From Oscillospiraceae bacterium (GTDB taxonomy: Bacteria > Bacillota > Clostridia > Oscillospirales > Ruminococcaceae): a stretch of DNA of 6,988 bases. The notes below the pieces were generated by a model, which was not told where the DNA came from, ran no database searches, and saw nothing but the letters and a program-made list of their open reading frames with translations. The DNA is taken from NCBI GenBank assembly GCA_014796735.1, contig JAAVIG010000064.1, positions 1 to 6,988 on the forward strand, in the 5' to 3' direction. Of this stretch, positions 1 to 6,213 are shown one piece after another. The position numbers and the translations under genes are program-made. Position 1 is the first letter of the stretch, and every line of letters begins with the position of its first letter.

Positions 1-2
1 TA

Positions 3-89
3 CTAATCCCTTTTAAAACTGTTGGATTAGTGTTTTGGGTGCAATCCCTTTTTAAACTGTGGGTATTACGTCAGTTTAAAAAGGGATTG
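3..89. repeat. Cluster of related direct and inverted repeats
   Basis: A 17-base unit AATCCCTTTTWAAACTG occurs three times: forward at 5-21 and 43-59 (one mismatch, A for T) and reversed at 72-88. The second and third copies form a perfect 18-bp inverted repeat (42-59 and 72-89) around a 12-base loop. The first copy sits inside a smaller dyad, CTAATCC (3-9) with GGATTAG (24-30). The two forward copies are 38 bp apart, and similarity continues past the unit (CTGTKGG, then ATTA). The long hairpin is AT-rich and has no T-run after it, so it is not a standard terminator. It could be the edge of an intergenic repeat family, a protein-binding cluster, or the 3' end region of a gene left of the window. 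The repeat is seen directly; its role is unknown. Confidence 0.8.
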
Positions 90-200
90 GTATGAATTGG
101 TCAGTTTAGTAATTATAACACAAAAAATAAAGATTATCAATCACATTCACCCGGTTTCATTTTTCCGAAAAAAGGTATAGTAGCTAATATGTTCCATTTT

Positions 201-233
201 TTATTAAATTTAATAACTTGTAAATAAATTTAT
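201..233. promoter_or_regulatory. Two AT palindromes 20 bp apart, candidate operator
   Basis: A perfect 16-bp palindrome TTATTAAATTTAATAA (201-216) is followed by a perfect 10-bp palindrome ATAAATTTAT (224-233). Both contain the core TAAATTTA, at 205-212 and 225-232, exactly 20 bp apart or about two helical turns. They end ten bases before the -35 box of the operon promoter. Ribbon-helix-helix proteins often bind tandem short palindromes as pairs of dimers, and the first gene of the operon encodes one, so an autoregulatory operator is plausible. The surrounding DNA is almost all A and T, so chance palindromes are a real alternative. Confidence 0.4.
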
Positions 234-242
234 ATAAAACTA

Positions 243-271
243 TTGACAAATTATTAAGTCGGTGCTATAAT
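243..271 (+). promoter_or_regulatory. Consensus SigA promoter of the RHH-clpB operon
   Basis: The -35 box TTGACA (243-248) and -10 box TATAAT (266-271) both match the housekeeping consensus fully, with the ideal 17-base spacer and a TGC extended -10 just before the second box. Transcription should start near 278. Such a strong promoter suggests that expression is held down by a repressor or that the operon is expressed at high basal level. Confidence 0.9.
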
Positions 272-286
272 TAAATCAACCTCGAA

Positions 287-293
287 AAAGGAG
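287..293 (+). promoter_or_regulatory. Ribosome binding site of the RHH gene
   Basis: AAAGGAG lies 11 bases before the ATG at 305. No other start codon fits this site better, so it supports the chosen start. Confidence 0.8.
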
Positions 294-304
294 TATAGGT
301 AAAA

Positions 305-964
305 ATGAGCAAAAGCGTTTACAGCCTTGTATTGACCGACCAAGTGGTTGAAGCGGTGGACAGATTAGCATACACAATGGGAACAAGCCGTTCCGCGCTT
401 ATCGACAGGATATTGGCGGAGCATGCGGGCTATATTACCCCCGAAATGAGAATAAATCAGATTTTCGACAGCTTAAGCAGACTGTTTTCCGAAAACGACA
501 ACGGTTTTATAGTAAAGGCGGAAAACCAGTCTATGCTGATACGCTCCGCATTAAAATACAAGTACAAGCCCACAATAAGATACGGGCTTCAGATTTTCCG
601 CAGCAGCGACAAGACCGAGGGAGAATTAAAAGTAAGCTTCAGAACCCAATCCGAGGAATTAAAATCAAAAATGGAGGATTTTCTTCGGCTTTGGGCGGCG
701 CTGGAAAACAAATATATTATTAAACTTTTTCCCGACGGGATAAAATATTTTATCGAGGACGGAAAATTCACAAGAGCTTTCACACTGCCCGAGGAATATA
801 AAAATAAAACCACCGAGGAGATAGGCGCGGCGATAGCCGAGTATATAAAAATGTTTGACGATGTGTTAAAAAGCTATTTTGCTTTTTCGGACAGCGGCGA
901 AGCGGCTTCGGCGGCGGCAGAAAAGTACCTTGGTTATCTTGAAAAAGGAATAACGGTTATATAG
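305..964 (+). CDS. Ribbon-helix-helix (CopG-like) DNA-binding protein, probable regulator
   Basis: The protein has 219 residues. Residues 4-40 read as a ribbon-helix-helix domain: a short strand (SVYSLVL), a first helix from about 11 to 25, a turn at GTSRS (26-30), and a second helix to about 40. RHH proteins dimerise and insert the paired strands into the DNA major groove. Most are under 100 residues, so the remaining 175 or so are unusual. I do not recognise a family there. They look soluble, with an aromatic and basic stretch near 80-98 (SALKYKYKPTIRYGLQIF), charged helical segments at 113-135 and 168-190, and an Ala-rich stretch at 199-206. There is no membrane segment. The gene follows a consensus promoter, has a good ribosome site, and ends 34 bases before clpB, so the two are almost certainly cotranscribed. 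I infer that it regulates its own operon, perhaps with the C-terminal part sensing a ligand or unfolded protein. DNA binding is fairly secure; the target is not. Confidence 0.8.
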   Translation: MSKSVYSLVLTDQVVEAVDRLAYTMGTSRSALIDRILAEHAGYITPEMRINQIFDSLSRLFSENDNGFIVKAENQSMLIRSALKYKYKPTIRYGLQIFRSSDKTEGELKVSFRTQSEELKSKMEDFLRLWAALENKYIIKLFPDGIKYFIEDGKFTRAFTLPEEYKNKTTEEIGAAIAEYIKMFDDVLKSYFAFSDSGEAASAAAEKYLGYLEKGITVI

Positions 965-984
965 AACAGCTTCATAGAAAAGAG

Positions 985-991
985 AAAGGAG
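985..991 (+). promoter_or_regulatory. Ribosome binding site of clpB
   Basis: AAAGGAG ends seven bases before the ATG at 999, a near-ideal arrangement. I see no promoter in the 34-base gap, so clpB appears to depend on the upstream promoter. Confidence 0.9.
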
Positions 992-998
992 ACAACTT

Positions 999-3608
999 AT
1001 GAACACACAAAAATTAACAAAAAAATCAATCGAGACAGTCGAGACCGCTCAAAGCATTGCGGTGAAGAACAACAATCAGCAGATCGACCAGTGTCATATC
1101 CTGCTTGCTTTATTGGAGCAGGAGGAGGGCTTGATACCTCAGCTTTTGCAGAGCATGGAGGTAAATGCCGTGTCCGTTACGGAGAGTGCCGCGAAAATAG
1201 TTGACGGTGTGTCGAAGGTAACGGGGAGCGGCGCAAGGGGATTAAACAGCGTTTACATCACCTCCGAGCTTGACAGGGCGTTGACCGCGGCGGAAGAGGA
1301 AGCCGAGCGAATGAACGACGAGTTTATAAGCGTCGAGCATTTGTTTTTAGGCTTGCTGGACAAGGCGGCGGGAAAGGTCAAGGAGCTTTTTTCGGAGCAT
1401 AGGATAACAAAAAACGCCTTTTTGTCAGCGCTTCAAAAGGTAAGAGGGAACACGAGAGTTACTTCGGACAGTCCCGAGGACACCTACGACGTTTTAAAAA
1501 AATACGGGCAGGATTTGGTGGAGCTGGCAAGACAGAACAAGCTTGACCCCGTTATCGGGCGTGACGGAGAGATACGAAACGTTATCCGCATATTAAGCCG
1601 TAAAACCAAAAACAACCCCGTGCTTATCGGTGAGCCGGGCGTAGGCAAGACAGCTATCGCGGAGGGACTGGCGCTTCGTATTGTAAGAGGAGACGTACCG
1701 GGAAGTCTGAAGGACAGGCAGCTTTTCAGCTTGGATATGGGCGCGCTTGTGGCGGGCGCAAAGTACAGGGGCGAATTTGAGGAGCGTTTAAAGGCGGTAT
1801 TGCAGGAGGTTAAGAAAAGCGACGGCAGGATAATACTGTTTATAGACGAGCTGCACCTGATAGTCGGCGCGGGAAAGACCGACGGCGCAATGGACGCGGG
1901 AAATATCTTAAAGCCGATGTTGGCGAGAGGGGAGCTGCACTGTATCGGCGCCACCACTCTTGACGAGTATAGGAAGTATATAGAAAAAGACCCCGCGCTT
2001 GAAAGAAGATTTCAGCCGGTACAGGTTGACGAGCCCACCGTTGAGGACACGATTTCGATACTGAGAGGGTTAAAGGAGCGTTACGAGGTCTTTCACGGAG
2101 TTAAAATACACGACCAAGCCTTGATCGCGGCGGCGGTGCTGTCCAACCGCTATATAAGCGACCGTTTTCTCCCCGATAAGGCTATAGACCTTGTGGACGA
2201 GGCATGCGCCCTTATAAAAACCGAAATGGAATCCATGCCCACCGAGCTTGACGAGCTTTCACGCAAGATAATGCAGCATGAGATCGAGGAAGCCGCGCTT
2301 AAAAAAGAAAGCGACAAGCTGTCTTTAGAACATCTGGCGGATATTCAGAGTGAGTTAGCTCAGATGAGAGAGCAGTTTAACAGTATGAAAGCCAAATGGG
2401 AAAACGAAAAGACGGATATTAACAGGGTTCAGGCTCTTCGTAAGGAAATAGAGCAGTTAGGCGGCGAGATCGAAACGGCAAAGCGGGAATATAACCTGAA
2501 CAAGGCTGCCGAATTGCAGTACGGGAAGCTGCCGCAGCTTCAAGCGGAGCTTGAAAGGGAAGAGAAGCTTGCGGAGGATAGGAAAAACAGCACCTCGCTT
2601 TTGAGAGACAAGGTGACGGAGGAGGAAATAGCGAGAATTATCGCCCGCTGGACGGGTATTCCCGTTGCCAAGCTTATGGAGGGGGAACGTTCAAAGCTGC
2701 TTGGCATGGAGGGTATTCTGCATAAAAGGGTGATAGGGCAAAACGAAGCGGTTGAAAAGGTGAGCGAGGCTATACTGCGTTCAAGAGCCGGCATACAAGA
2801 CCCCAACCGTCCCATAGGCTCATTCCTTTTCTTAGGACCTACGGGCGTAGGTAAGACCGAACTGGCTAAGGCGCTGGCTCAGGCACTTTTCGACGACGAG
2901 CACAATATAGTCCGCATCGATATGACCGAGTATATGGAGAAGTACAGTGTTAGCCGTCTGATCGGCGCACCTCCGGGATATGTGGGCTATGACGAGGGCG
3001 GACAGCTTACCGAGGCGGTAAGAAGAAAGCCTTATTCGGTAGTGCTTTTTGACGAGATCGAAAAGGCTCACCCCGATGTGTTCAATATACTGCTTCAGGT
3101 GCTGGACGACGGACGTATCACCGACAGTCAGGGAAGAACGGTGGACTTTAAAAATACCATAATTATTTTGACAAGCAACTTGGGTTCAAGCTATATTCTT
3201 GACGGTATAACCGATAACAACGAAATTTCCGAGGAAGCCAAGGAGCAGGTGGAGAAGCTTTTAAAATCCCAATTCAGACCCGAATTTCTCAACAGACTTG
3301 ACGAGATAGTATTCTATAAGCCTTTGGCAAAGACGGAGATAGGCAGTATTGTGGATCTGATGATAAGGGACTTGTCAAGAAGGTTGGAGGATAAGCAGAT
3401 AAAGGTTGAAATTACTGACAGGGCAAAATCTTATATTATTGACAGCGGGTACGACCCCGTTTACGGCGCGAGACCGCTTAAGAGGTTTATTCAAAGTAAG
3501 GCGGAAACGCTTATTGCCAAGGCTATTATTGGGGATAAATTAAGTGAGGGTGATACTGTGGTGATCGACGGAAGTGACGACGGGCTTTTGCTTGAGGTGA
3601 AGAAATAA
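999..3608 (+). CDS. clpB: ATP-dependent chaperone/disaggregase ClpB
   Basis: ClpB is a cytoplasmic hexameric AAA+ machine that pulls polypeptides out of aggregates, working with DnaK/DnaJ/GrpE. The 869-residue length is normal and all parts are present. The Clp N domain spans 1-145. In the first AAA+ module I see Walker A GEPGVGKT (211-218), the pore loop KYRG (255-258), Walker B FIDE with catalytic E284, and arginine fingers R336-R337. A coiled-coil middle domain occupies about 405-530. The second module has Walker A GPTGVGKT (613-620), pore loop GAPPGYVGY (656-664), Walker B LFDE with E686, sensor 1 at N727, arginine finger R766 and sensor 2 in GARPLKR (823-829). The long middle domain, and the absence of an IGF/IGL-type ClpP-docking loop after sensor 1, favour ClpB over ClpC or ClpA. 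It is the second gene of an operon with an RHH protein. I see no CIRCE or convincing CtsR operator upstream. Confidence 0.98.
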   Translation: MNTQKLTKKSIETVETAQSIAVKNNNQQIDQCHILLALLEQEEGLIPQLLQSMEVNAVSVTESAAKIVDGVSKVTGSGARGLNSVYITSELDRALTAAEEEAERMNDEFISVEHLFLGLLDKAAGKVKELFSEHRITKNAFLSALQKVRGNTRVTSDSPEDTYDVLKKYGQDLVELARQNKLDPVIGRDGEIRNVIRILSRKTKNNPVLIGEPGVGKTAIAEGLALRIVRGDVPGSLKDRQLFSLDMGALVAGAKYRGEFEERLKAVLQEVKKSDGRIILFIDELHLIVGAGKTDGAMDAGNILKPMLARGELHCIGATTLDEYRKYIEKDPALERRFQPVQVDEPTVEDTISILRGLKERYEVFHGVKIHDQALIAAAVLSNRYISDRFLPDKAIDLVDEACALIKTEMESMPTELDELSRKIMQHEIEEAALKKESDKLSLEHLADIQSELAQMREQFNSMKAKWENEKTDINRVQALRKEIEQLGGEIETAKREYNLNKAAELQYGKLPQLQAELEREEKLAEDRKNSTSLLRDKVTEEEIARIIARWTGIPVAKLMEGERSKLLGMEGILHKRVIGQNEAVEKVSEAILRSRAGIQDPNRPIGSFLFLGPTGVGKTELAKALAQALFDDEHNIVRIDMTEYMEKYSVSRLIGAPPGYVGYDEGGQLTEAVRRKPYSVVLFDEIEKAHPDVFNILLQVLDDGRITDSQGRTVDFKNTIIILTSNLGSSYILDGITDNNEISEEAKEQVEKLLKSQFRPEFLNRLDEIVFYKPLAKTEIGSIVDLMIRDLSRRLEDKQIKVEITDRAKSYIIDSGYDPVYGARPLKRFIQSKAETLIAKAIIGDKLSEGDTVVIDGSDDGLLLEVKK

Positions 3609-3619
3609 AATTACTGATC

Positions 3620-3651
3620 CGCCATGCCTTTTGAGGAAATAAGGCTTGGCG
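3620..3651 (+). other. Imperfect hairpin after clpB
   Basis: CGCCATGCCTT (3620-3630) pairs with AAGGCTTGGCG (3641-3651) at 10 of 11 positions around a 10-base loop. No T-run follows, so it is not a terminator by itself. It sits between the clpB stop and the true terminator and may protect the 3' end of the message. Confidence 0.5.
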
Positions 3652-3665
3652 AATATCAAAAAAGC

Positions 3666-3703
3666 ACTGCTCCGGTAAAACAGTCTACCGGAGCAGTTTT
3701 TTT
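3666..3703. terminator. Bidirectional intrinsic terminator between clpB and the M56 gene
   Basis: ACTGCTCCGGTA (3666-3677) and TACCGGAGCAGT (3686-3697) form a perfect 12-bp, GC-rich stem with an 8-base loop, followed on the plus strand by seven T (3697-3703). On the minus strand the same stem is followed, after two bases, by six T (complement of 3658-3663). It therefore ends both the clpB operon and the convergent BlaI-M56 operon. Confidence 0.95.
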
Positions 3704-3765
3704 AGATAAACATTCAATGATACCGATCAAACATTCCTTTTGGCAATTTCCGCATCGTACTCTCT

Positions 3766-5376
3766 TTATTCTAAGGTATATCCGATCTGCGAATAACTCG
3801 CCATTCCGGTACTTCCCGCGTAACCTACCAATTGACCTTTAACAACAGTATCTCCCGCTTCTACAGCGAATCCGTCTAAATGGTTGTATGAAATACGGCT
3901 GCCATCGCTGCTTTCCACAGTGACCGAATATCCCAAGCCGCCGCTGATATCCGCTTCCAGAACAGTACCGTCTTGTAAAGCGTAAGCTTCCGTGCCTTTT
4001 TCCGCAGGCAGATAGAACATTACAAATTTACCGCTATGGCTCGTTATCACTGTCAGACCGTGTTTCGTCTGAAACGACCTATATCCTGCTTCGTCGGCAA
4101 CAGCTTTTATCTCCAACAGGCTTTCAAGAATAATATCGATATCCTCCGGCTTTACATCTGTTTGCGGAATTTCAACTTTTTCCGTCATCACCTCGGGCAC
4201 ATACCCCAAAATATTTCCTTCCGCGTCGGCGATATACCCTAAGCGCGCTTGCGACTCTTCGTCCAAATCTTCGATCTCTTCGGGGGTCAGCAGTCCGCTG
4301 CCGATCTCAGTAGTTTCCGCTGTAGATACAGCAGTATCGGCTTCCACAGAAGCTAAAGTTTCCTCGGTCAAAGCGGCTTCCGTTGTGGTTTCCACTGGTT
4401 CGGGGATAAATTGGGAGGTGTTTTCTCCCGATATGTTATTTGTTTCCTCAATATTATTTACCGGATTATTTTCCGAGGAAACGGGGTCGGTCAAAAAGCA
4501 GACGGCGATCACCCCGCAAAGTACTGCCGAAGCGGCGGCCGCCCAAATTGTGGTCTTTTTGTAATTTAACACGTTTTTCACCCTTTCCCTTATTCCAGAC
4601 CCACCGAAGGAGATCGGATATCCGCTGCGGACATTTGCCTCTAACAGTGTTTCGGAATAAGCTTTTTTGTGTTTCAGATCGTAGTTTTTTATTGTCATTT
4701 CGTCGCAGGCAAGCTCTATGTCCCTGCAAAACAGTATGCAGCCAAGCCAACACAGTGGATTGAACCAATACACCGACAGCAGCAAAAAGCTTATCGGCTT
4801 CCATATATGATCCAACCTTTTGATATGCGTCCGCTCATGTGCGATCATATATTCTTTCTTGTCCTCAAGGGCAGAGGGAATATATATCCTCGGACGGAAA
4901 ATCCCCAAAACAAAAGCACCCGCGATCCTATCGCAAAGAAAGTAATTCTCCCGATTGACCGCCTCTCTTACGGAAATATGTACCCGCACAAGGCTCACCG
5001 TCATGTACAGCAGCATAAATATGACTCCCGCAAGCCATACCGCGGATATTATTCCGAGTATATCGGAGAAGGGAAGCGATCCCGCCGAAGACGGTACAGT
5101 ACGATCGGTAAACCTGACGTTTTCGGGAGCATTGGAAATTACCGTATTTATCACGGGAACCGTTTCTATAATTTCCGTCGTTACTTCTTTTTTGGGTAAT
5201 AAACTAAAAATGCTTTCAACGGAAAAGGGAAATATCAGCCGCAGCGCCACAAAGCCCCATAATACGCAGCGCGTATTTTTCGGCACTCCCTTAAACAGCC
5301 GCAAAAGGGCGGTGACCGCTATCAAAAGGCTTGGCGCAAGGCTCATATTAAGCAGTGAAACAAATAAATCTTTCAT
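3766..5376 (-). CDS. M56 (BlaR1/MecR1-like) membrane metalloprotease with degenerate M23/LytM C-terminal domain
   Basis: This 536-residue protein has the BlaR1 plan. Hydrophobic segments lie near 9-27, 37-58, 105-130 and 193-216. The zincin motif is HERTH (180-184), with a probable third ligand at E221 in ELACDE. A last membrane helix (276-295) has a basic stretch before it and an acidic one after it, which places the C-terminus outside. BlaR1-family proteins sense an external signal and inactivate the BlaI repressor by proteolysis. A Thr/Glu-rich linker (296-360) leads to a LytM/M23-like domain (about 435-536) with GTVLEA, SYNHLDG, AGDTVVKGQLVGYAGSTG. Here the usual HLH metal motif reads QIG (530-532), the HxxxD Asp is not visible, and the chain stops at the motif. 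Only H499 of the YxHL motif remains, so this domain is probably a binding module and not an enzyme. The expected penicillin-binding domain (SxxK, KTG) is absent. The start ATG overlaps the stop of the repressor gene (ATGA), with GGAAAG just upstream, indicating coupled translation. Confidence 0.9.
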   Translation of the reverse strand: MKDLFVSLLNMSLAPSLLIAVTALLRLFKGVPKNTRCVLWGFVALRLIFPFSVESIFSLLPKKEVTTEIIETVPVINTVISNAPENVRFTDRTVPSSAGSLPFSDILGIISAVWLAGVIFMLLYMTVSLVRVHISVREAVNRENYFLCDRIAGAFVLGIFRPRIYIPSALEDKKEYMIAHERTHIKRLDHIWKPISFLLLSVYWFNPLCWLGCILFCRDIELACDEMTIKNYDLKHKKAYSETLLEANVRSGYPISFGGSGIRERVKNVLNYKKTTIWAAAASAVLCGVIAVCFLTDPVSSENNPVNNIEETNNISGENTSQFIPEPVETTTEAALTEETLASVEADTAVSTAETTEIGSGLLTPEEIEDLDEESQARLGYIADAEGNILGYVPEVMTEKVEIPQTDVKPEDIDIILESLLEIKAVADEAGYRSFQTKHGLTVITSHSGKFVMFYLPAEKGTEAYALQDGTVLEADISGGLGYSVTVESSDGSRISYNHLDGFAVEAGDTVVKGQLVGYAGSTGMASYSQIGYTLE

Positions 5377-5744
5377 CTTTCCGTTTCTTCCCCGTAATTG
5401 TCAATAAGCCTTCTTATTTCGGCTATCTCCTCTTTGCTCAGTTTTTTTCTCGAAGTGAACGACGCAAGAAAAGCGGGCAGGGAACCGCCGAATGTCTCGT
5501 TGACAAAGCTTTCGGTTTTCATTGAATAAAAGTCGTTTCTGGAAACAAGGGAGGTTACCGTTCCGTTTTCGTTTTGGAATAATCCTCTTTCGCTGAGCCG
5601 CTTAAGCACCGTATAGGTCGTGGTGCGCTTCCAATCTAATTCCTTTTCGCAAAGCTTTACAAGGCTTGCAGTGGATATTGGCTCATTATTCCAGATCATA
5701 TCGGCAAATTTTGATTCTATTGTGCCAAGCTTGGTGTTTTTCAT
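5373..5744 (-). CDS. BlaI/MecI/CopY-family winged-helix repressor
   Basis: The protein has 123 residues, the normal length for BlaI/MecI. The winged-helix domain covers 1-75: LGTIESKFADMIW opens helix 1, KRTTTYTVLKRLSERG (39-54) is the recognition helix with the family's typical TTxxT pattern, and 55-70 is the wing. The C-terminal part (71-120), with FGGSLPAFLASF and KLSKEEIAEIRRLID, matches the family's dimerisation helices. I start it at the ATG at 5744 because AAAGGA lies six bases upstream. A longer reading to 5810 would run through the promoter and operator. Family members repress their own operon and resistance or stress genes until the partner M56 protease causes their cleavage. The stop codon overlaps the start of that protease. 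The genes controlled besides this operon are not visible here. Confidence 0.95.
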   Translation of the reverse strand: MKNTKLGTIESKFADMIWNNEPISTASLVKLCEKELDWKRTTTYTVLKRLSERGLFQNENGTVTSLVSRNDFYSMKTESFVNETFGGSLPAFLASFTSRKKLSKEEIAEIRRLIDNYGEETER

Positions 5745-5756
5745 GGTATTTCCTTT

Positions 5757-5808
5757 CTGTCTATTTATTGTCGACAAGTATATTCTACCATATGTAGACA
5801 GATTTGTC
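5757..5808. promoter_or_regulatory. Dyad cluster, probable BlaI-type operator
   Basis: Several symmetric elements overlap the promoter. CTGTCTA (5757-5763) and TAGACAG (5795-5801) form an outer inverted repeat. TTGTCGACAA (5768-5777) is a perfect palindrome over the expected transcription start. TCTAC and GTAGA (5784-5798, 5-base centre) cover the -10 box. GACA and TGTC (5797-5808, 4-base centre) overlap the -35 box. BlaI, MecI and CopY bind dyads with TACA/TGTA- or GACA/TGTC-like half-sites at their own promoters, so autorepression is likely. Which dyad is the true site cannot be decided by eye. Confidence 0.65.
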
Positions 5809-5810
5809 AA
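5782..5810 (-). promoter_or_regulatory. SigA promoter of the BlaI-M56 operon
   Basis: On the minus strand, TTGACA (5810-5805) and TAGAAT (5787-5782) are separated by exactly 17 bases, giving 6/6 and 5/6 consensus matches. Transcription should start near 5775, leaving a leader of about 30 bases with the AAAGGA ribosome site. Confidence 0.88.
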
Positions 5811-5830
5811 GGGGGATAAAAAGAGAAATG

Positions 5831-5867
5831 AAAAAACCGTATTCGTAAGGCTTACGTACGGTTTTTT
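5831..5867 (-). terminator. Intrinsic terminator after the 89-aa gene, symmetric
   Basis: AAAAAACCGTA (5831-5841) pairs perfectly with TACGGTTTTTT (5857-5867). An inner stem CGTAA/TTACG extends it across a two-base bulge to a three-base loop. The A and T flanks make it functional in either direction. Its position favours ending minus-strand messages from the XRE and 89-aa genes just before the BlaI promoter. Confidence 0.85.
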
Positions 5868-5929
5868 GTTTATTAAATTGAAAAATTACTGCCTATTTGT
5901 CAAGTGTATAGAAAAATTATGTTTATAAT

Positions 5930-6199
5930 TTAAGGTTTTATTATCACCCTATCTCCATTTTCTCCCTCTTCGACTTCCACCAAAACCCAATCCTTATGCT
6001 TTCGCCTGTATCGGTTGATTTCGCGGATGAGTGTACGAAGCTGACTTCCCGTTATGGAAATCTCGGAATTCTTTTTGAAGCCGTTGATTTTTTTATTTAT
6101 CCATTTGGGCGCAAGCGTTGCCGTAAGTCCGTTTAAAATAAGTCGGCTCGGCAAGGTTAAATTCATATTGGTATCGTAGCCCTTGATTATTATTTTCAT
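5930..6199 (-). CDS. Small protein related to the C-terminal domain of the adjacent XRE regulator
   Basis: An 89-residue soluble basic protein with no membrane segment. Its pattern is a strand (MKIIIKGY), then MNLTLPSRLILNG, a helix containing SQLRTLIREINRYRRK (52-67), and a closing strand pair WVLVEVEEGENGDRVIIKP. The same order is found at 100-167 of the XRE protein encoded upstream: VRVNLPMKLVKAG, FNQILSMVENG, LVEVESADGDTVQIVVE. The two look like relatives of a small Firmicute domain often found near stress regulators; I cannot name the family with confidence. The start at 6199 keeps the first strand but has no Shine-Dalgarno sequence; an internal ATG at 6166 has only a distant AAGGG. The gene is 52 bases after the XRE gene and has its own promoter-like sequence. 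I infer a partner or modulator of the XRE protein. Its function is unknown. Confidence 0.75.
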   Translation of the reverse strand: MKIIIKGYDTNMNLTLPSRLILNGLTATLAPKWINKKINGFKKNSEISITGSQLRTLIREINRYRRKHKDWVLVEVEEGENGDRVIIKP

Positions 6200-6213
6200 G
6201 CTGTTTTACACCG

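Noticed and set aside
3..95. Open plus-strand frame from the window edge to TGA at 93-95
   Set aside because: Its 30 codons are made mostly of the repeat units and their hairpin, with no protein-like pattern, so it is not called as the end of a gene.
89..105. CtsR-like tandem heptads (GGTATGA-ATT-GGTCAGT)
   Set aside because: The 3-base spacing is right, but only about 9 of 14 positions match GGTCAAA repeats, and it lies about 140 bases upstream of the promoter.
154..178. SigB-like promoter GTTTCA-13-AGGTAT upstream of the operon
   Set aside because: The match is good by eye, but such short boxes occur by chance in this composition, most Clostridia of this type lack SigB, and a perfect SigA promoter lies closer to the gene.
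1484..1957. 157-codon minus-strand frame inside clpB
   Set aside because: It is the reverse shadow of a highly conserved AAA+ module, with Ser/Pro-rich low-complexity content.
3624..3842. 72-codon plus-strand reading frame after clpB
   Set aside because: It runs through the terminator hairpin and into the antisense of the M56 gene, and has no ribosome site.
4440..5407. Several 100-176 codon frames antisense to the M56 gene
   Set aside because: They are shadows of the M56 coding frame, rich in Arg, Ser and Pro, with no ribosome sites or family patterns.
5745..5810. Longer N-terminus for the BlaI-family repressor (22 extra codons)
   Set aside because: The extra codons overlap the -10 and -35 boxes and the operator, and the ATG at 5744 has a well-placed AAAGGA.
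5881..5926. Possible promoter with TTGTCA and TATAAT (plus) or TTGACA (minus) downstream of the 89-aa gene
   Set aside because: Plus-strand spacing is 21 bases; on the minus strand no acceptable -10 lies 16-18 bases from TTGACA.
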